Origin: Actinomycetes bacterium | GTDB lineage: Bacteria; Actinomycetota; Acidimicrobiia; Acidimicrobiales; Palsa-688 | Direction of reading: 5' to 3' | Assembly (NCBI GenBank): GCA_021809105.1 | Contig: JAKBAM010000004.1 | Span: 94,337-158,336 of the forward strand | DNA: 64,000 nt | Shown: piece by piece, positions 25,536 through 34,666 of the stretch | Numbering within the stretch: position 1 is the first letter of the stretch | Layout: each line of letters begins with the position of its first letter | Position numbers and translations under genes: made by a program | The notes under the pieces: model-generated | The model's input: the letters and a program-made list of their open reading frames with translations, nothing else | The model's database searches: none | Told to the model about the DNA's origin: nothing

Positions 25536-27356
25536 TCATCCCCTCGCTTCCGCCTCCCCCGCCAAGCCCAGCCACGCGTCCTCAGCGGCGGTCAGCCGTC
25601 CTTGGACCTCCGCCAACGCGGAGCCGGCACGGGCCATCTGCTCGTGGTCTACCGCCGCCGCCAAGTCCCCGGCCAGACGGTCTCGCTCGCGCTCCAGCCG
25701 TGTTATGAGCTTTTCGGCTTCGCGGAGCCGGAAGCCGATGGCACTCGCAGACCGTCCCCCCCTGCTGGGAGGTGCCCGCCTCTCGAGCGCACCGACAGGA
25801 GAGGCGGCCGGGGTCCTCGCAGCGGCAAGCCGCGACGGCCGCCCTCTGGATGCCTCGTCGCCCGGCGCCGGGGCGGCGTTCGCCGCCAGCCACCCCTCCA
25901 GCCCCCCTGCGACCTCCTCCACCCTTCCCCCGGCGTCGACGGCCACCACGTGCTCGACCGCCCGCTCCAGGAAAGCCCGATCATGGCTGACCGCCACCAA
26001 TGCACCCGGCCAGTCCTCGAGGAACTCCTCAAGGGCTCGGAGGGTGTCAAGGTCCAAGTCGTTGGTCGGCTCGTCGAGCAGCAACACGTTCGGCCTGGAT
26101 GCCAGCACGCTGAGCAGCTGCAGGCGCCGGCGCTCTCCTCCCGAAAGAGTCGCCACCCGGGCCCACGGCAAGTCGCCGGTGAACCAGAAGCGCTCCATCA
26201 GCGCCGAGTCCTCCGGGGTTCCCGGCACCCGCGAAGGGCCAGCCACGATCTCTCGGACCCGAGCCTGCGCGTCCAACTCCGACCCATGCTGGTCGTAGAC
26301 GCCGAAGACCACCGTGGGCCCGCACTCCACACTGCCCGCCGTGGGCGGGCGCCGCCCCGAGAGGAGATCCAACAGCGTGGTCTTACCGGCACCGTTGAGG
26401 CCGACGACTCCGAGGCGATCCCGTCGGTCGAGGGAGAGGTCCACGTCCCGGAGCACGAGCGGCCCATTCGGCTCGAAGCCGACCGAAGCGCCTTGGACCT
26501 CGACGACCTTCCCGCCCAATCGGGGCGTCCCGAAGTGCAGCTCCAAATCCCCGCGCCGAGCCAGCGGGGCGCCCCGGCCGGCGACCAGGGCTTCAGCTGA
26601 CGCGATACGTGACTGGGGCTTGCGTGTCCGCGCAGGGGCCCCTCGCCGAAGCCACGCCGCCTCCCGGCGCGCCAAGTTGCGTCGCACGGCCTCGCCGATG
26701 GCGGCCCGCTCCTCCCGGTCCGCTCGGGCCTCCAGGTAGGAGCCATATCCGCCCTCGTGCACATAAGCCGAGCCCCGGTCGAGCTCGAGCATCCGTGTGG
26801 TGAGGCGGTCGAGGAGGTGGCGGTCGTGGGTCACCAGGACGAGGCCGCCGCGGTGGGCCGCCAGGTGATCCTCCAGCCATGCTATGGCGCTCAGGTCGAG
26901 GTGGTTGGTGGGTTCGTCCAGGATCAGCAGCTCGGAGGGCTGGACCAGCACCTTCGCCAAGGCGACGCGCTTGGCTTGGCCGCCCGACAGCTGCGTCACG
27001 TCAAGCGCGCCGAGCGTCGCCATGCCTAGGCGGTCCAGGACCGCCTCGACCTCCCACGCATCACGCGCGGGGCCCCCGGCGCCGCCGTCGCCCGCCACCG
27101 CGGCTCGAACGGTACCGCTGACCAGTGCCGCCCTCTGATCGAGGAAACCGACCCGGCTGCCACGCCCTCTGCGCACGGCGCCACTCTCGGGGGCGTCGAC
27201 ACCGGCCAGTATCCGCAACAGGGTGGATTTGCCTGTCCCGTTGATGCCGACGATCCCGAGCCGGTCGCCGTCGGAGACGGTCATCGAAAGACTTTCGAAC
27301 AGAGGCCGCCCGGGACGGGCGGCCGATACCCCTTGTACGTCGACGAGCACGGCCAC
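25536..27356 (-). CDS. ABC-F family ATPase
   Basis: A 606-residue protein with two ABC domains and no membrane segments. Domain 1: Walker A GINGTGKST, signature LSGGQAKRVALAKVL, Walker B LLILDEPTNHLDL. Domain 2: GLNGAGKTT, LSGGERRRLQLLSVL, LLLDEPTNDLDLDTL. A ~100-residue C-terminal extension is basic then helical (EAEKLITRLERERDRLAGD), like the coiled coil of Uup-type ABC-F proteins. Such proteins bind the ribosomal E site or nucleic acid to regulate translation or give antibiotic protection. The Uup-like C-terminus favours a housekeeping role. Start MAVLVDVQGVS. Confidence 0.93.
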   Translation of the reverse strand: MAVLVDVQGVSAARPGRPLFESLSMTVSDGDRLGIVGINGTGKSTLLRILAGVDAPESGAVRRGRGSRVGFLDQRAALVSGTVRAAVAGDGGAGGPARDAWEVEAVLDRLGMATLGALDVTQLSGGQAKRVALAKVLVQPSELLILDEPTNHLDLSAIAWLEDHLAAHRGGLVLVTHDRHLLDRLTTRMLELDRGSAYVHEGGYGSYLEARADREERAAIGEAVRRNLARREAAWLRRGAPARTRKPQSRIASAEALVAGRGAPLARRGDLELHFGTPRLGGKVVEVQGASVGFEPNGPLVLRDVDLSLDRRDRLGVVGLNGAGKTTLLDLLSGRRPPTAGSVECGPTVVFGVYDQHGSELDAQARVREIVAGPSRVPGTPEDSALMERFWFTGDLPWARVATLSGGERRRLQLLSVLASRPNVLLLDEPTNDLDLDTLRALEEFLEDWPGALVAVSHDRAFLERAVEHVVAVDAGGRVEEVAGGLEGWLAANAAPAPGDEASRGRPSRLAAARTPAASPVGALERRAPPSRGGRSASAIGFRLREAEKLITRLERERDRLAGDLAAAVDHEQMARAGSALAEVQGRLTAAEDAWLGLAGEAEARG

Positions 27357-27440
27357 TTGGAGCAGTGTGGCTAGCCCGGCGCCCTACCGGCAAGGCGCAG
27401 CCGGCCCTTCCGACCGGGCTGGTCGCGGCGAGGGCAGTCC

Positions 27441-28658
27441 CTACTGATCTGGGCGGTCGCTGAAAGGCCGGTCCTTGTCGACGCGCGGCTCCGGCGGGAG
27501 TCCGAGGACTCGCTCGCCCAGGATGTTGTGCTGGATCTCATCGGTCCCGCCCCGGATCGACAGCGACGGCGCGACCAGGAACATGGTCTGCCAAGGATCA
27601 GGGCGCTCCATGCCGACCATCGCCGCCGCACCCGCCAGATCCAGAGCCAGAGATGCGGTGGCCTTGACCAACCGAGTGGTGTGCACCTTCGCTCCGGAGT
27701 CTTCCGGACCGGGCGCTTTGCCAGCCTGGCGAGCCGCAGCGGAACGAAGAGCCGACATCTGGTTCACCCGCAGCTCGATGACCCGGCGCACTAGGCGATC
27801 TCGTTCCACCGGACGGCGTTCGATGCCGGTCGCCCGGCCGAGGGCGAGAAGTCGCTCCACGGTGATCCCCTGATCTCCCGCCAGCGAACCACGCTCGAAG
27901 CTGAGGCAGGTGATGCCGACCTGCCAACCATGGCCTACCTCGTCGATCCGGTCGGTGCCGGGGACGAAGACATCGTCGAGGAAGACCTCGTTGAAATGGG
28001 CGTCACCGTTCATCTGCACCAAAGGACGGATCCCCACCCCAGTCGCCGAGAGGTCCACCGCAAAGGCTGTGATACCTGCGTGTTTGGGCAATGACGAATC
28101 CGTGCGGGCGAGCAGCAGCCCCCACTGCGCGTAGTGGGCGCGGCTGGTCCATACCTTCGACCCGCTGATCCGCCATCCGTCACCTTCGCGCCGGGCGCGA
28201 GACTTCACGTTGGCCAGGTCGCTACCGGCGTCCGGCTCGGAGAACATCTGACACCAGATCTGGCTGCCATCCCGGATCCCCGGCAACCAGCGTCGCTTTT
28301 GCTGCTCGGAGGCGTGAGCCAAGATCGTCGGTCCGATCAACTCGATACCGACCAGGAACGGGTAGAGGTCCGGTGCCTCGAAGCCGGCCACAACCGCTCT
28401 CACCGCGTCTGCTGCGCCGGCCCTCAAGCCCATGCCGCCATGCTCTACGGGCCAGGACGGTACTGCCCATCCGCCATCAGCCATCAGCTTCAAGTACCGG
28501 CGTCCGGACTCGAAATCGTCGCTACCCGCTCCCAGCACCAGACCGGGTACTGCCGGGTCTCGCATCGCCAACCGAGCCGCCAGTGCCGCCCGTACCTCCC
28601 CGCGAAGCTGAGCGAGGCCATCGTCGCTGGTCGCGGGGTTCGCGGGTGGCTCGGCCAT
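27441..28658 (-). CDS. Acyl-CoA dehydrogenase
   Basis: A 405-residue acyl-CoA dehydrogenase. Blocks seen are WPVEHGGMGLRAGAADAVRA, MFSEPDAGSDLANVKSRA, ISGSKVWTSRAHYAQWGLLL, FLDDVFVPGTDRIDEVGHGW and the C-terminal LSIRGGTDEIQHNILGERVL, where the Glu region GGTDEIQ is standard. It oxidises an acyl-CoA at C2-C3 using FAD and passes electrons to ETF. It ends with an acidic/basic tail (RVDKDRPFSDRPDQ). It starts ten bases after the ferrochelatase stop on the same strand, suggesting one message, although the pathways are unrelated. Similar in subtype to the acyl-CoA dehydrogenase at 11-12 kb. Confidence 0.92.
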   Translation of the reverse strand: MAEPPANPATSDDGLAQLRGEVRAALAARLAMRDPAVPGLVLGAGSDDFESGRRYLKLMADGGWAVPSWPVEHGGMGLRAGAADAVRAVVAGFEAPDLYPFLVGIELIGPTILAHASEQQKRRWLPGIRDGSQIWCQMFSEPDAGSDLANVKSRARREGDGWRISGSKVWTSRAHYAQWGLLLARTDSSLPKHAGITAFAVDLSATGVGIRPLVQMNGDAHFNEVFLDDVFVPGTDRIDEVGHGWQVGITCLSFERGSLAGDQGITVERLLALGRATGIERRPVERDRLVRRVIELRVNQMSALRSAAARQAGKAPGPEDSGAKVHTTRLVKATASLALDLAGAAAMVGMERPDPWQTMFLVAPSLSIRGGTDEIQHNILGERVLGLPPEPRVDKDRPFSDRPDQ

Positions 28659-28668
28659 CAGCCGGATC

Positions 28669-29682
28669 CTACCGCCGGCCTGCCGCCGAATCCGGCGCCT
28701 GGCAGCACCCGGGCGGGCACCGGTCGGGCCACACCGAGCCGCTGAGTGCCTGTCGACGAACAGACGCCGTCTGACCCGTCCGCTCCCCCACGAGCTGGCG
28801 CACCATGGCGACGAAGCGGCGGTCCGCGCCTGGCGTGCCAGCCCGAACCATCCTCATGCCCAGATCAGCAGCCGCCTGAGCGGCCTGGATGTCGAGGTCG
28901 TATAGGACTTCCATGTGGTCAGAGGTGAAACCGATAGGCGCCACCACTACCGCCTCGTGGTTGGCGGCAAGGGCCCCGATGGCAGTACGCACATCGGGCT
29001 CCAGCCAGGCGACCGATGGGGCACCGGAACGGCTTTGGTATACGAGGCGCCAGTCAGGCAGCGGCGTACCCGATCGAGCGGCAACCAGGCTCGCAGTGGT
29101 GAGCAGCTGGTCCTGATAGGCGCTGGTAGCCGCCATCGAGGCGGGCACGCTGTGGGCGGTGAAGAGCACGGGAGCACCTCTCCCAGCCTCTTCCCGGGCC
29201 GACCGAAGACACTCGGCCAACGGCTCGACGAAGCCCGGGTGGTCGAAGTACAGCCGGAGCTTGTCGATCCTCGGCGCACCGCCTCCCACGGCCGAACGGG
29301 CGGCCTCGATGTCATCCAAGTACTGGCGGCAACTGCTGTATCCGGCATAGGCCGAGGTCACGAAGGCCAGGGCCCGACCCACACCATCGGCCGCCATCTG
29401 CGCGACCGTGTCGGTGAGCATCGGATGCCAGTTGCGGTTACCCCAGTAAACCGGCAACCGCACGCCGTGGTCGCTCAGGTCGGCATCGATGGCTGCAACC
29501 AGCTCACGGTTGTGCGCGTTGAGCGGGCTGACGCCGCCGAAGTGGTCGTACTGGCGGGCCACCTCCTCCACCCGAGCATCGGGGACGTCGCGACCCCGCA
29601 GGACGTTGCGCAGGAAAGGCCTTACGTCTTCCGGCCCCTCGGGGCCGCCGAAGGAGACGACGAGGAGGGCGTCGTAGCTCAC
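28669..29682 (-). CDS. hemH: Ferrochelatase (probably coproporphyrin ferrochelatase)
   Basis: A 337-residue ferrochelatase inserting Fe2+ into (copro)porphyrin, the step before the last in the coproporphyrin-dependent heme route used by Gram-positives. Family blocks are [58 protein letters not shown] (metal-binding His) and [17 protein letters not shown] (the Glu). The C-terminal CPPGCC plus an internal Cys in [10 protein letters not shown] correspond to the four cysteines that hold a [2Fe-2S] cluster in actinobacterial enzymes. Divergent from sahH. Confidence 0.93.
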   Translation of the reverse strand: MSYDALLVVSFGGPEGPEDVRPFLRNVLRGRDVPDARVEEVARQYDHFGGVSPLNAHNRELVAAIDADLSDHGVRLPVYWGNRNWHPMLTDTVAQMAADGVGRALAFVTSAYAGYSSCRQYLDDIEAARSAVGGGAPRIDKLRLYFDHPGFVEPLAECLRSAREEAGRGAPVLFTAHSVPASMAATSAYQDQLLTTASLVAARSGTPLPDWRLVYQSRSGAPSVAWLEPDVRTAIGALAANHEAVVVAPIGFTSDHMEVLYDLDIQAAQAAADLGMRMVRAGTPGADRRFVAMVRQLVGERTGQTASVRRQALSGSVWPDRCPPGCCQAPDSAAGRR

Positions 29683-29740
29683 AGGAGGAGCCTACGTACC
29701 CATGACTGGCATCGGTGCAGGGCGCTGGAGGCTACCCGTC

Positions 29741-29826
29741 CCGCCGAGCGCTGTAAGGTGCAGGTGTTCGGGCTGACCAGACGGACAGGGCCAGAAGGCC
29801 CCGGCTCGGCGGACAACGGTGGCACC
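29741..29826 (+). promoter_or_regulatory. Candidate SAH riboswitch upstream of sahH
   Basis: In the sahH leader, CCGCCGAG (29741-29748) pairs perfectly with CTCGGCGG (29805-29812), enclosing CGCTGTAA and an inner GGGCC/GGCCC hairpin (29788-29801). GGTGC (29757-29761), inside the loop, can pair with GCACC (29822-29826) beyond the stem, giving a pseudoknot. Sequence landmarks match the S-adenosylhomocysteine riboswitch consensus as I recall it: CGAG, then CGCUG(C)AA; CCxGGCUCG before the closing strand; and AACGG(C/U)G after it. The pseudoknot pairing differs from the canonical GAGCGC/GCGCUC, so this is a divergent member or a look-alike. It lies 63 bases before the sahH start. Confidence 0.5.
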
Positions 29827-29889
29827 CCTCCCATCCTCCGCGCCGCCGCACCTGCCGATGCCCCCAGCCTTCCGACTACGGAGAACCCC

Positions 29890-31314
29890 ATGACTGGTAT
29901 TGCCGTCCCCGTCCCCTACCGTGTCGCCGACATCGGCCAAGCCGATTTCGGGCGCCGGGAGATCGGCTTGGCCCAGGTCGAGATGCCCGGCCTGATGGCG
30001 TTACGAAGCGAGTACGGCGACAGCAGGCCTCTCACCGGAGCGCGTATCAGCGGCTCGTTGCACATGACGGTCCAGACCGCCGTGCTGATCGAGACGCTCG
30101 TCGCACTAGGAGCCGAGGTCCGCTGGGCGTCGTGCAACATCTTCTCCACCCAGGACCACGCCGCAGCCGCAGTCGCAGCGGCAGGCGTGCCGGTGTTCGC
30201 CTGGAAGGGCGAGACGTTGGAGGAGTACTGGTGGTGCACCGAGCAGGCGCTCCGCTGGCCCGATGGCGACGGACCCAACATGATCCTCGACGACGGGGGC
30301 GACGCCACTCTGCTGGTGCACCTCGGAGCGGAGTGCGAAGAGCAGGGCAAGGTCCCGGATCTGGCTCCCGATGATTCCGACGAGTACGCCTTGATCCTCG
30401 CCACGCTCAACCGGACGCTACGCGACAGCGGGACCTTGTGGAGCTCCATGGCCAAGGGCATCAAGGGCGTCACCGAGGAGACCACCACCGGCGTGCATCG
30501 CCTTTACCAGCGGGCCGAACGGGGCAGCCTGCGGTTTCCCGCCATCAACGTCAACGATTCGGTGACCAAGTCCAAGTTCGACAACCTCTACGGTTGCCGA
30601 CACTCGCTCATCGACGGCATCTTCCGGGCTACCGACATCATGATCGCCGGCAAGGTGGCTGTGGTCTGCGGGTTCGGCGACGTCGGCAAGGGATGCGCGC
30701 AATCACTCCGGGGCCAGGGCGCCCGCGTCATCGTCACCGAGATCGACCCGATCTGCGCGCTGCAGGCGGCCATGGAGGGATACCAGGTCCTCACCCTTGA
30801 CGACGCGGTCGGCTATGCGGACCTCTTCGTTACCGCAACAGGCAACCGCGACCTGATCACCGCGGACGACATGTCGCGCATGAAGCACAACGCCATCGTC
30901 TGCAACATCGGGCACTTCGACAACGAGATCGACATGGCAGGACTGGCCCGGGTGGCAGGTATCACCCGCACGACCATCAAGCCGCAGGTAGATGCCTGGG
31001 ACTTCCCCGACGGTCACTCCGTGATCGTGCTCGCGGAGGGCCGGCTGGTCAACCTGGGCTGCGCCACGGGTCACCCGAGCTTCGTGATGTCGTCCAGCTT
31101 CACCAACCAGGTGCTGGCCCAGATAGAGCTGTTCACCCGCACCGAGCACTATCCCACCGGCGTTTACGTGCTACCCCGCCACCTCGACGAGAAGGTCGCC
31201 CGCCTGCACCTCGACAAGCTCGGCGTCAAGCTGACGTCGCTGACCGAGAAGCAGGCCGGTTACCTGGGCGTCGACCTCGAGGGTCCATTCAAGTCGGACT
31301 CCTATCGCTACTGA
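29890..31314 (+). CDS. ahcY: Adenosylhomocysteinase
   Basis: A 474-residue S-adenosylhomocysteine hydrolase, cleaving SAH to adenosine and homocysteine and so sustaining methylation. Blocks seen: [34 protein letters not shown], the catalytic [20 protein letters not shown], the NAD loop [22 protein letters not shown] and the C-terminal [20 protein letters not shown], with the Lys/Tyr that closes over the NAD of the neighbouring subunit. The ATG at 29890 fits the usual family start. The leader holds a candidate SAH-sensing element, giving induction by the substrate. Confidence 0.98.
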   Translation: MTGIAVPVPYRVADIGQADFGRREIGLAQVEMPGLMALRSEYGDSRPLTGARISGSLHMTVQTAVLIETLVALGAEVRWASCNIFSTQDHAAAAVAAAGVPVFAWKGETLEEYWWCTEQALRWPDGDGPNMILDDGGDATLLVHLGAECEEQGKVPDLAPDDSDEYALILATLNRTLRDSGTLWSSMAKGIKGVTEETTTGVHRLYQRAERGSLRFPAINVNDSVTKSKFDNLYGCRHSLIDGIFRATDIMIAGKVAVVCGFGDVGKGCAQSLRGQGARVIVTEIDPICALQAAMEGYQVLTLDDAVGYADLFVTATGNRDLITADDMSRMKHNAIVCNIGHFDNEIDMAGLARVAGITRTTIKPQVDAWDFPDGHSVIVLAEGRLVNLGCATGHPSFVMSSSFTNQVLAQIELFTRTEHYPTGVYVLPRHLDEKVARLHLDKLGVKLTSLTEKQAGYLGVDLEGPFKSDSYRY

Positions 31315-31398
31315 CGAGACGCCCCACCGAGTCCCGTGGTTGCGCCCGACGCCCAGGACGCGGTGGCAGCTGATCGCTCCGGGCGCCATGCTGCAACG

Positions 31399-31962
31399 GT
31401 GCGCACAGGAGCGTATCCGGGGTCGTTCGACCCCCCCACAGTCGCCCACCTGGCGGTGGCCGAGGCGGCCAAACGCCAGGCCGGCTTGGATCGCGTGGAC
31501 CTGATCGTCTCGGAGGTGGCTCTCGGCAAGGAGTCTCGCGGGCCGGTGCCCGAAGCACGCCTTGCCGTCCTGCGTTCCCTCGCTGGCGTGCGGCCCTGGT
31601 TGGGTGTCCGACGGACTACGGACCGCCTATTGGTCGATGTGGCGGCCGGCTACGACGTCTTGGTACTCGGGGCTGACAAGTGGGCCCAACTGATCGATCC
31701 CGCCTGGTACGGCGGATCAGAGGCGGAGCGCGACGACGTGCTCAGGCGGGTGCCCCCTGTGTTGGTGGCCCCCCGACCTCCGTACCGCCTTCCGCGGGCC
31801 GACCCGCCGCGTGTGATCCTCCTCGAGCTGGACGAGGCTCATGGTGAGGTGTCCTCGAGCGCCGTCAGGGATGGGCGAGTGGAGTGGATGGCCGAGGAAG
31901 CCGCCGCCTCGGGGCTATGGAGACTTGGCAGGCCGGCGGTGCCTGAATCCCGGGACGACTGA
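31399..31962 (+). CDS. NadD/cytidylyltransferase-like nucleotidyltransferase
   Basis: A 187-residue nucleotidyltransferase-fold protein. The N-terminal RTGAYPGSFDPPTVAHLAVA has the (H/T)xGH-type motif (TVAH), and the C-terminal SSSAVRDG corresponds to the ISSTxxR motif. It resembles NadD/CoaD, but the middle (VLVLGADKWAQLIDPAWYGG) is unlike typical NadD; the substrate is unknown. The GTG at 31399 aligns with the family N-terminus; an in-frame GTG at 31336 would add 21 residues. It lies downstream of ahcY on the same strand. Confidence 0.75.
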   Translation: MRTGAYPGSFDPPTVAHLAVAEAAKRQAGLDRVDLIVSEVALGKESRGPVPEARLAVLRSLAGVRPWLGVRRTTDRLLVDVAAGYDVLVLGADKWAQLIDPAWYGGSEAERDDVLRRVPPVLVAPRPPYRLPRADPPRVILLELDEAHGEVSSSAVRDGRVEWMAEEAAASGLWRLGRPAVPESRDD

Positions 31963-32060
31963 TGGTGCGCCCCACCGCTGGCCGCTCGGCGGGGTGCCCC
32001 CTGGCCCGAGGACGCCCGCACTAGGGTTTCTCGGATGCCTGCAGCGCCCTCACCGGCACA

Positions 32061-32228
32061 GTGACCCTGCTGTATGCAGGGCTCGCGATCCTCGTCTTCG
32101 CCCAGATCGTCGGGATCTATGCCCTGAAGACCCACAAGGCGGACTTCATCTTCGCCCTGATGATGGTCGGTCTCTTCGTCGGGGCGGCGACCTGCGCCGG
32201 CCTGGGCGCTTACCAACAGCTGCGCTGA
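32061..32228 (+). CDS. Small membrane protein, 55 residues
   Basis: A GTG-initiated 55-residue reading frame. It has two hydrophobic helices, LYAGLAILVFAQIVGIYAL and FIFALMMVGLFVGAATCAGL, separated by a short polar turn KTHKAD, so it should be a two-pass membrane hairpin. I do not recognise a family; small proteins of this layout are common and poorly annotated. It is on the same strand as the nucleotidyltransferase, 98 bases downstream, and converges with the crotonase. Clean hydrophobic pattern and high-GC codon use support it being real. Confidence 0.6.
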   Translation: MTLLYAGLAILVFAQIVGIYALKTHKADFIFALMMVGLFVGAATCAGLGAYQQLR

Positions 32229-32258
32229 GCAGCCCCGAAGGCGCGGCTCCTCTCAGGC

Positions 32259-33044
32259 TCAACCAGCTACGAAGTTGGCATCCCTTCGCTCTCCGTAGGC
32301 CGAAACCCCCTCCGCAAAGTCTCTGGTGGCGCGCAGGCGCACCTGTTCGGCGTCCTCGTGACGGGTGATCTCACGGATGGCGGCGGGAAGGTATCCCCGC
32401 AGGGTCTTGCGTATGGAGCGCACCGCCAGCGGCGCAGACCGAGCGATGTCGGCGGCCATGGCATGAGCCGCGTCACGCAGGTGCTCTGGTGGCACCATCT
32501 GATCGACCAGCCCGATCGCGGCGGCCTCCTCGCCGGTCAGCCGGCGACCAGTGTATAGGAGGTCCAGGCTGCGCTGATGGCCGAGGATGAGCGGGAGGGT
32601 CACAGACAGACCGAAGCCCTGGTGGAACCCAAGCCGGGCGAAGTTAGCGCTCAGGCGAGCGTCCGGCGAGGCCACCCGGAAGTCAGCGCTACACGCCAGC
32701 CCGAGACCGCCGCCTACGGCCGCGCCCTGCACAGCTGCGACGACCGGGGTCTCGGCGGAGAATAACCTGACCGCCTCGGCATACAGGGAGCCGGCGCCGT
32801 GCTCGTCCAGGGGCTCGGCGTCGCTGGCGCCGTGGAAGTCCGCTCCCGCACAAAAGTGCTTGCCCTCGGAGCACAACACTATGGCCCACCCCTTCATCTC
32901 TTCGTCCACCCAACGGTAGGCGTCCGAGATGTTTCGGATGAGGGGCGTGTCGAAGAAGTTCGACGGTGGCCTGTGCATCTCGACGGTGGCGACGCGGTCG
33001 TCGCCCACCTCGACCGTCACGTCACCGAACTCCTCCATGGCCAT
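32259..33044 (-). CDS. Crotonase family protein lacking both hydratase glutamates
   Basis: A 261-residue crotonase-fold protein. Oxyanion loops are GKHFCAGADFHG and QGAAVGGGLGLACSADFRV, with ANFARLGFHQGFGLSVTLPL after them. Both catalytic Glu positions of enoyl-CoA hydratase are replaced (Gly in GGGLGLA, Ala/Arg in ANFARLG), so simple hydration is unlikely; isomerase, decarboxylase or hydrolase chemistry is possible. The ATG at 33044 has GGAGG four bases upstream. It is divergent from the Rpf-like gene. Confidence 0.85.
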   Translation of the reverse strand: MAMEEFGDVTVEVGDDRVATVEMHRPPSNFFDTPLIRNISDAYRWVDEEMKGWAIVLCSEGKHFCAGADFHGASDAEPLDEHGAGSLYAEAVRLFSAETPVVAAVQGAAVGGGLGLACSADFRVASPDARLSANFARLGFHQGFGLSVTLPLILGHQRSLDLLYTGRRLTGEEAAAIGLVDQMVPPEHLRDAAHAMAADIARSAPLAVRSIRKTLRGYLPAAIREITRHEDAEQVRLRATRDFAEGVSAYGERRDANFVAG

Positions 33045-33132
33045 CACACCTCCAGTGACCGGCGCCGGCGGCCGGCGACCCAGGCGCCACCTTAGGAGCG
33101 CCCGCCCCCGCACGGCGCTGACCCGGGACTAG

Positions 33133-34344
33133 GTGGAGGGGTGGCGCGCTGGAAGTAGGCGCGCTACCTTCCATGGGGTCTTGGCATCCAACCGGACGCT
33201 GCTCCACGCAGCTGCCTGCCGGGGCACGAGTAGCCGCGGCACTGATCGCCGCAGCTCTCGCAGCCCGCTGCAGACGATGGTGAGCCTCCTCGGCGCCGTT
33301 GTCGTGTTCAGCGCGCCGATGATCCTGACCGGTTCCAGCGCCAGGGCCGATCAGATCGGATCGATCCAATCGCAGATCGCAGCCGTGGAATCCCAGATCG
33401 TCGGCAGCGCAGCCCGGATCCATCAGCTGACCAGCGCATTCGACCAGGCGAACATCACGGCGACTTCAGGCGCCCAGCAGCTCGCCGTCGACCAGGCCAA
33501 CCTGGTGGCCGATCGCCGTCGCCTGGCGGGGGCCCAGCAGGCTCTTCGCCAGGATGCGTTGCAGTCCTACACAGGTGGCACACTCGGGGCGGTCGCGGAC
33601 ACGCCGTCGGTGGCAGTCGACCCAGGCGTGTCCAGCGCCTACATCAACGTGGCCATGGGCAACCTCGCCGACTCGCTGGACCAGTTCCACCTGGAGCAGC
33701 AGCAGCTCAGCGCCGACGTCTCGATCGTCGCCTCCCAGCAGCAGGCCGACCAGCGGGCGACTGCTGATGCCGCCAGGGCCCGGGATGCCGCGCTAGCGGA
33801 GGCCGGCGTGGCCCAGGACCGCCTAGCCAGCCTCCAGATCCAGCTGGGATCGCTCGAAGCGGCCAGAGCCGCAACTGCCGCCGCCGCCGGGCGCCCGGCG
33901 CCAGCAGCCACCCAGGGAGGCCCTGTCGGCAACGGTCTGGTGGCTGTGGTCAGATCCATGGTGCAGGCACCCCCAGCCGCTCCGCCCCCGTCGCTCTCGG
34001 CGGTGACGTCACTGACGCCCGACACGACCACGACCGCACCCCCAGCGACCGATTCTCCCACCACGGCGGCACCGGCCACGGCGGCACCGTCCGCCGCTCC
34101 TCCGTCCGGCGGGGTATGGCTGCAGCTGAGGGAGTGCGAGTCGGGGGACAACTACCAGGCGAACACGGGAAACGGCTTCTATGGGGCGTACCAGTTCAGT
34201 GCGTCTACCTGGACAGGTCTTGGCCTTCCCGGGCGCCCCGACCAGGAACCACCTGCCATGCAGGACCAAGCGGCGCAGGAGCTGCAAGCCCGCTCCGGAT
34301 GGGGCAACTGGCCGGCGTGCTCAGCCGCCCTCGGCTTGCACTGA
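33133..34344 (+). CDS. Secreted coiled-coil protein with Rpf/transglycosylase-like C-terminus
   Basis: About 403 residues. After an Arg-rich N-terminus there is a signal segment (MVSLLGAVVVFSAPMILTGSSARA), then a ~200-residue coiled coil rich in Gln/Ala (IQSQIAAVESQIVG, LDQFHLEQQQLSADVSIVAS) as in RipA/NlpC-type N-terminal domains. A Thr/Pro linker leads to a resuscitation-promoting-factor-like domain: WLQLRECESGDNYQ (catalytic Glu in ECES), FYGAYQFSASTWTGLG and WGNWPAC. It should cleave peptidoglycan glycan strands, with the coiled coil regulating access. The start is uncertain (GTG 33133, TTG 33181 or ATG 33277); an upstream start gives the signal its positive charges. Confidence 0.85.
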   Translation: MEGWRAGSRRATFHGVLASNRTLLHAAACRGTSSRGTDRRSSRSPLQTMVSLLGAVVVFSAPMILTGSSARADQIGSIQSQIAAVESQIVGSAARIHQLTSAFDQANITATSGAQQLAVDQANLVADRRRLAGAQQALRQDALQSYTGGTLGAVADTPSVAVDPGVSSAYINVAMGNLADSLDQFHLEQQQLSADVSIVASQQQADQRATADAARARDAALAEAGVAQDRLASLQIQLGSLEAARAATAAAAGRPAPAATQGGPVGNGLVAVVRSMVQAPPAAPPPSLSAVTSLTPDTTTTAPPATDSPTTAAPATAAPSAAPPSGGVWLQLRECESGDNYQANTGNGFYGAYQFSASTWTGLGLPGRPDQEPPAMQDQAAQELQARSGWGNWPACSAALGLH

Positions 34345-34345
34345 G

Positions 34346-34573
34346 GTGGCGACATCGCCGTCCGGCTTGCCCGGCGCTACTGGCATCCCTGAGCTTCTGT
34401 CCTTCGAGTGCCCCCGCTGCGGGGGCAGCGTCGAGGAGCGCTTCTACGGGCCGTGCCAACCCTGCCGCAGCGCGCTGGCCCTGCTCGGCGGCGAGAGCGG
34501 CGGCGAGGTGATCACCGAGCGCTTCGAGCCCCGCATGCACGTCGTGCCCAACCAGGTGGCCACCAAGGACTAA
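34346..34573 (+). CDS. Small zinc-ribbon-like protein, 75 residues
   Basis: A 75-residue protein with two CxxC-type pairs, FECPRCGGSVEERFYGPC and QPCRSALALL, a probable zinc ribbon. The C-terminus EPRMHVVPNQVATKD matches a conserved tail I recall in short actinobacterial proteins of unknown role. It starts with GTG one base after the Rpf-like gene stop, so the two are almost certainly one message. Function unknown. Confidence 0.75.
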   Translation: MATSPSGLPGATGIPELLSFECPRCGGSVEERFYGPCQPCRSALALLGGESGGEVITERFEPRMHVVPNQVATKD

Positions 34574-34666
34574 CACCGGGCCGACGGGCCGGGTTGCCCG
34601 GGGATCGGTCCGGGTACGAACGCTCAGCGCTCGTCGGGTCGACCCGGCCGAGAGGAGACACGCCAC

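Noticed and set aside
28915..29889. A long forward open frame leading into ahcY, suggesting a larger fused protein
   Set aside because: It is antisense to ferrochelatase and poor in known patterns; the family N-terminus and ATG at 29890 mark the real start.
33045..33276. A c-di-AMP (ydaO) riboswitch before the Rpf-like gene, and likewise before the 3D-domain gene
   Set aside because: I looked for the conserved elements typical of this class upstream of the wall-hydrolase genes and found none.
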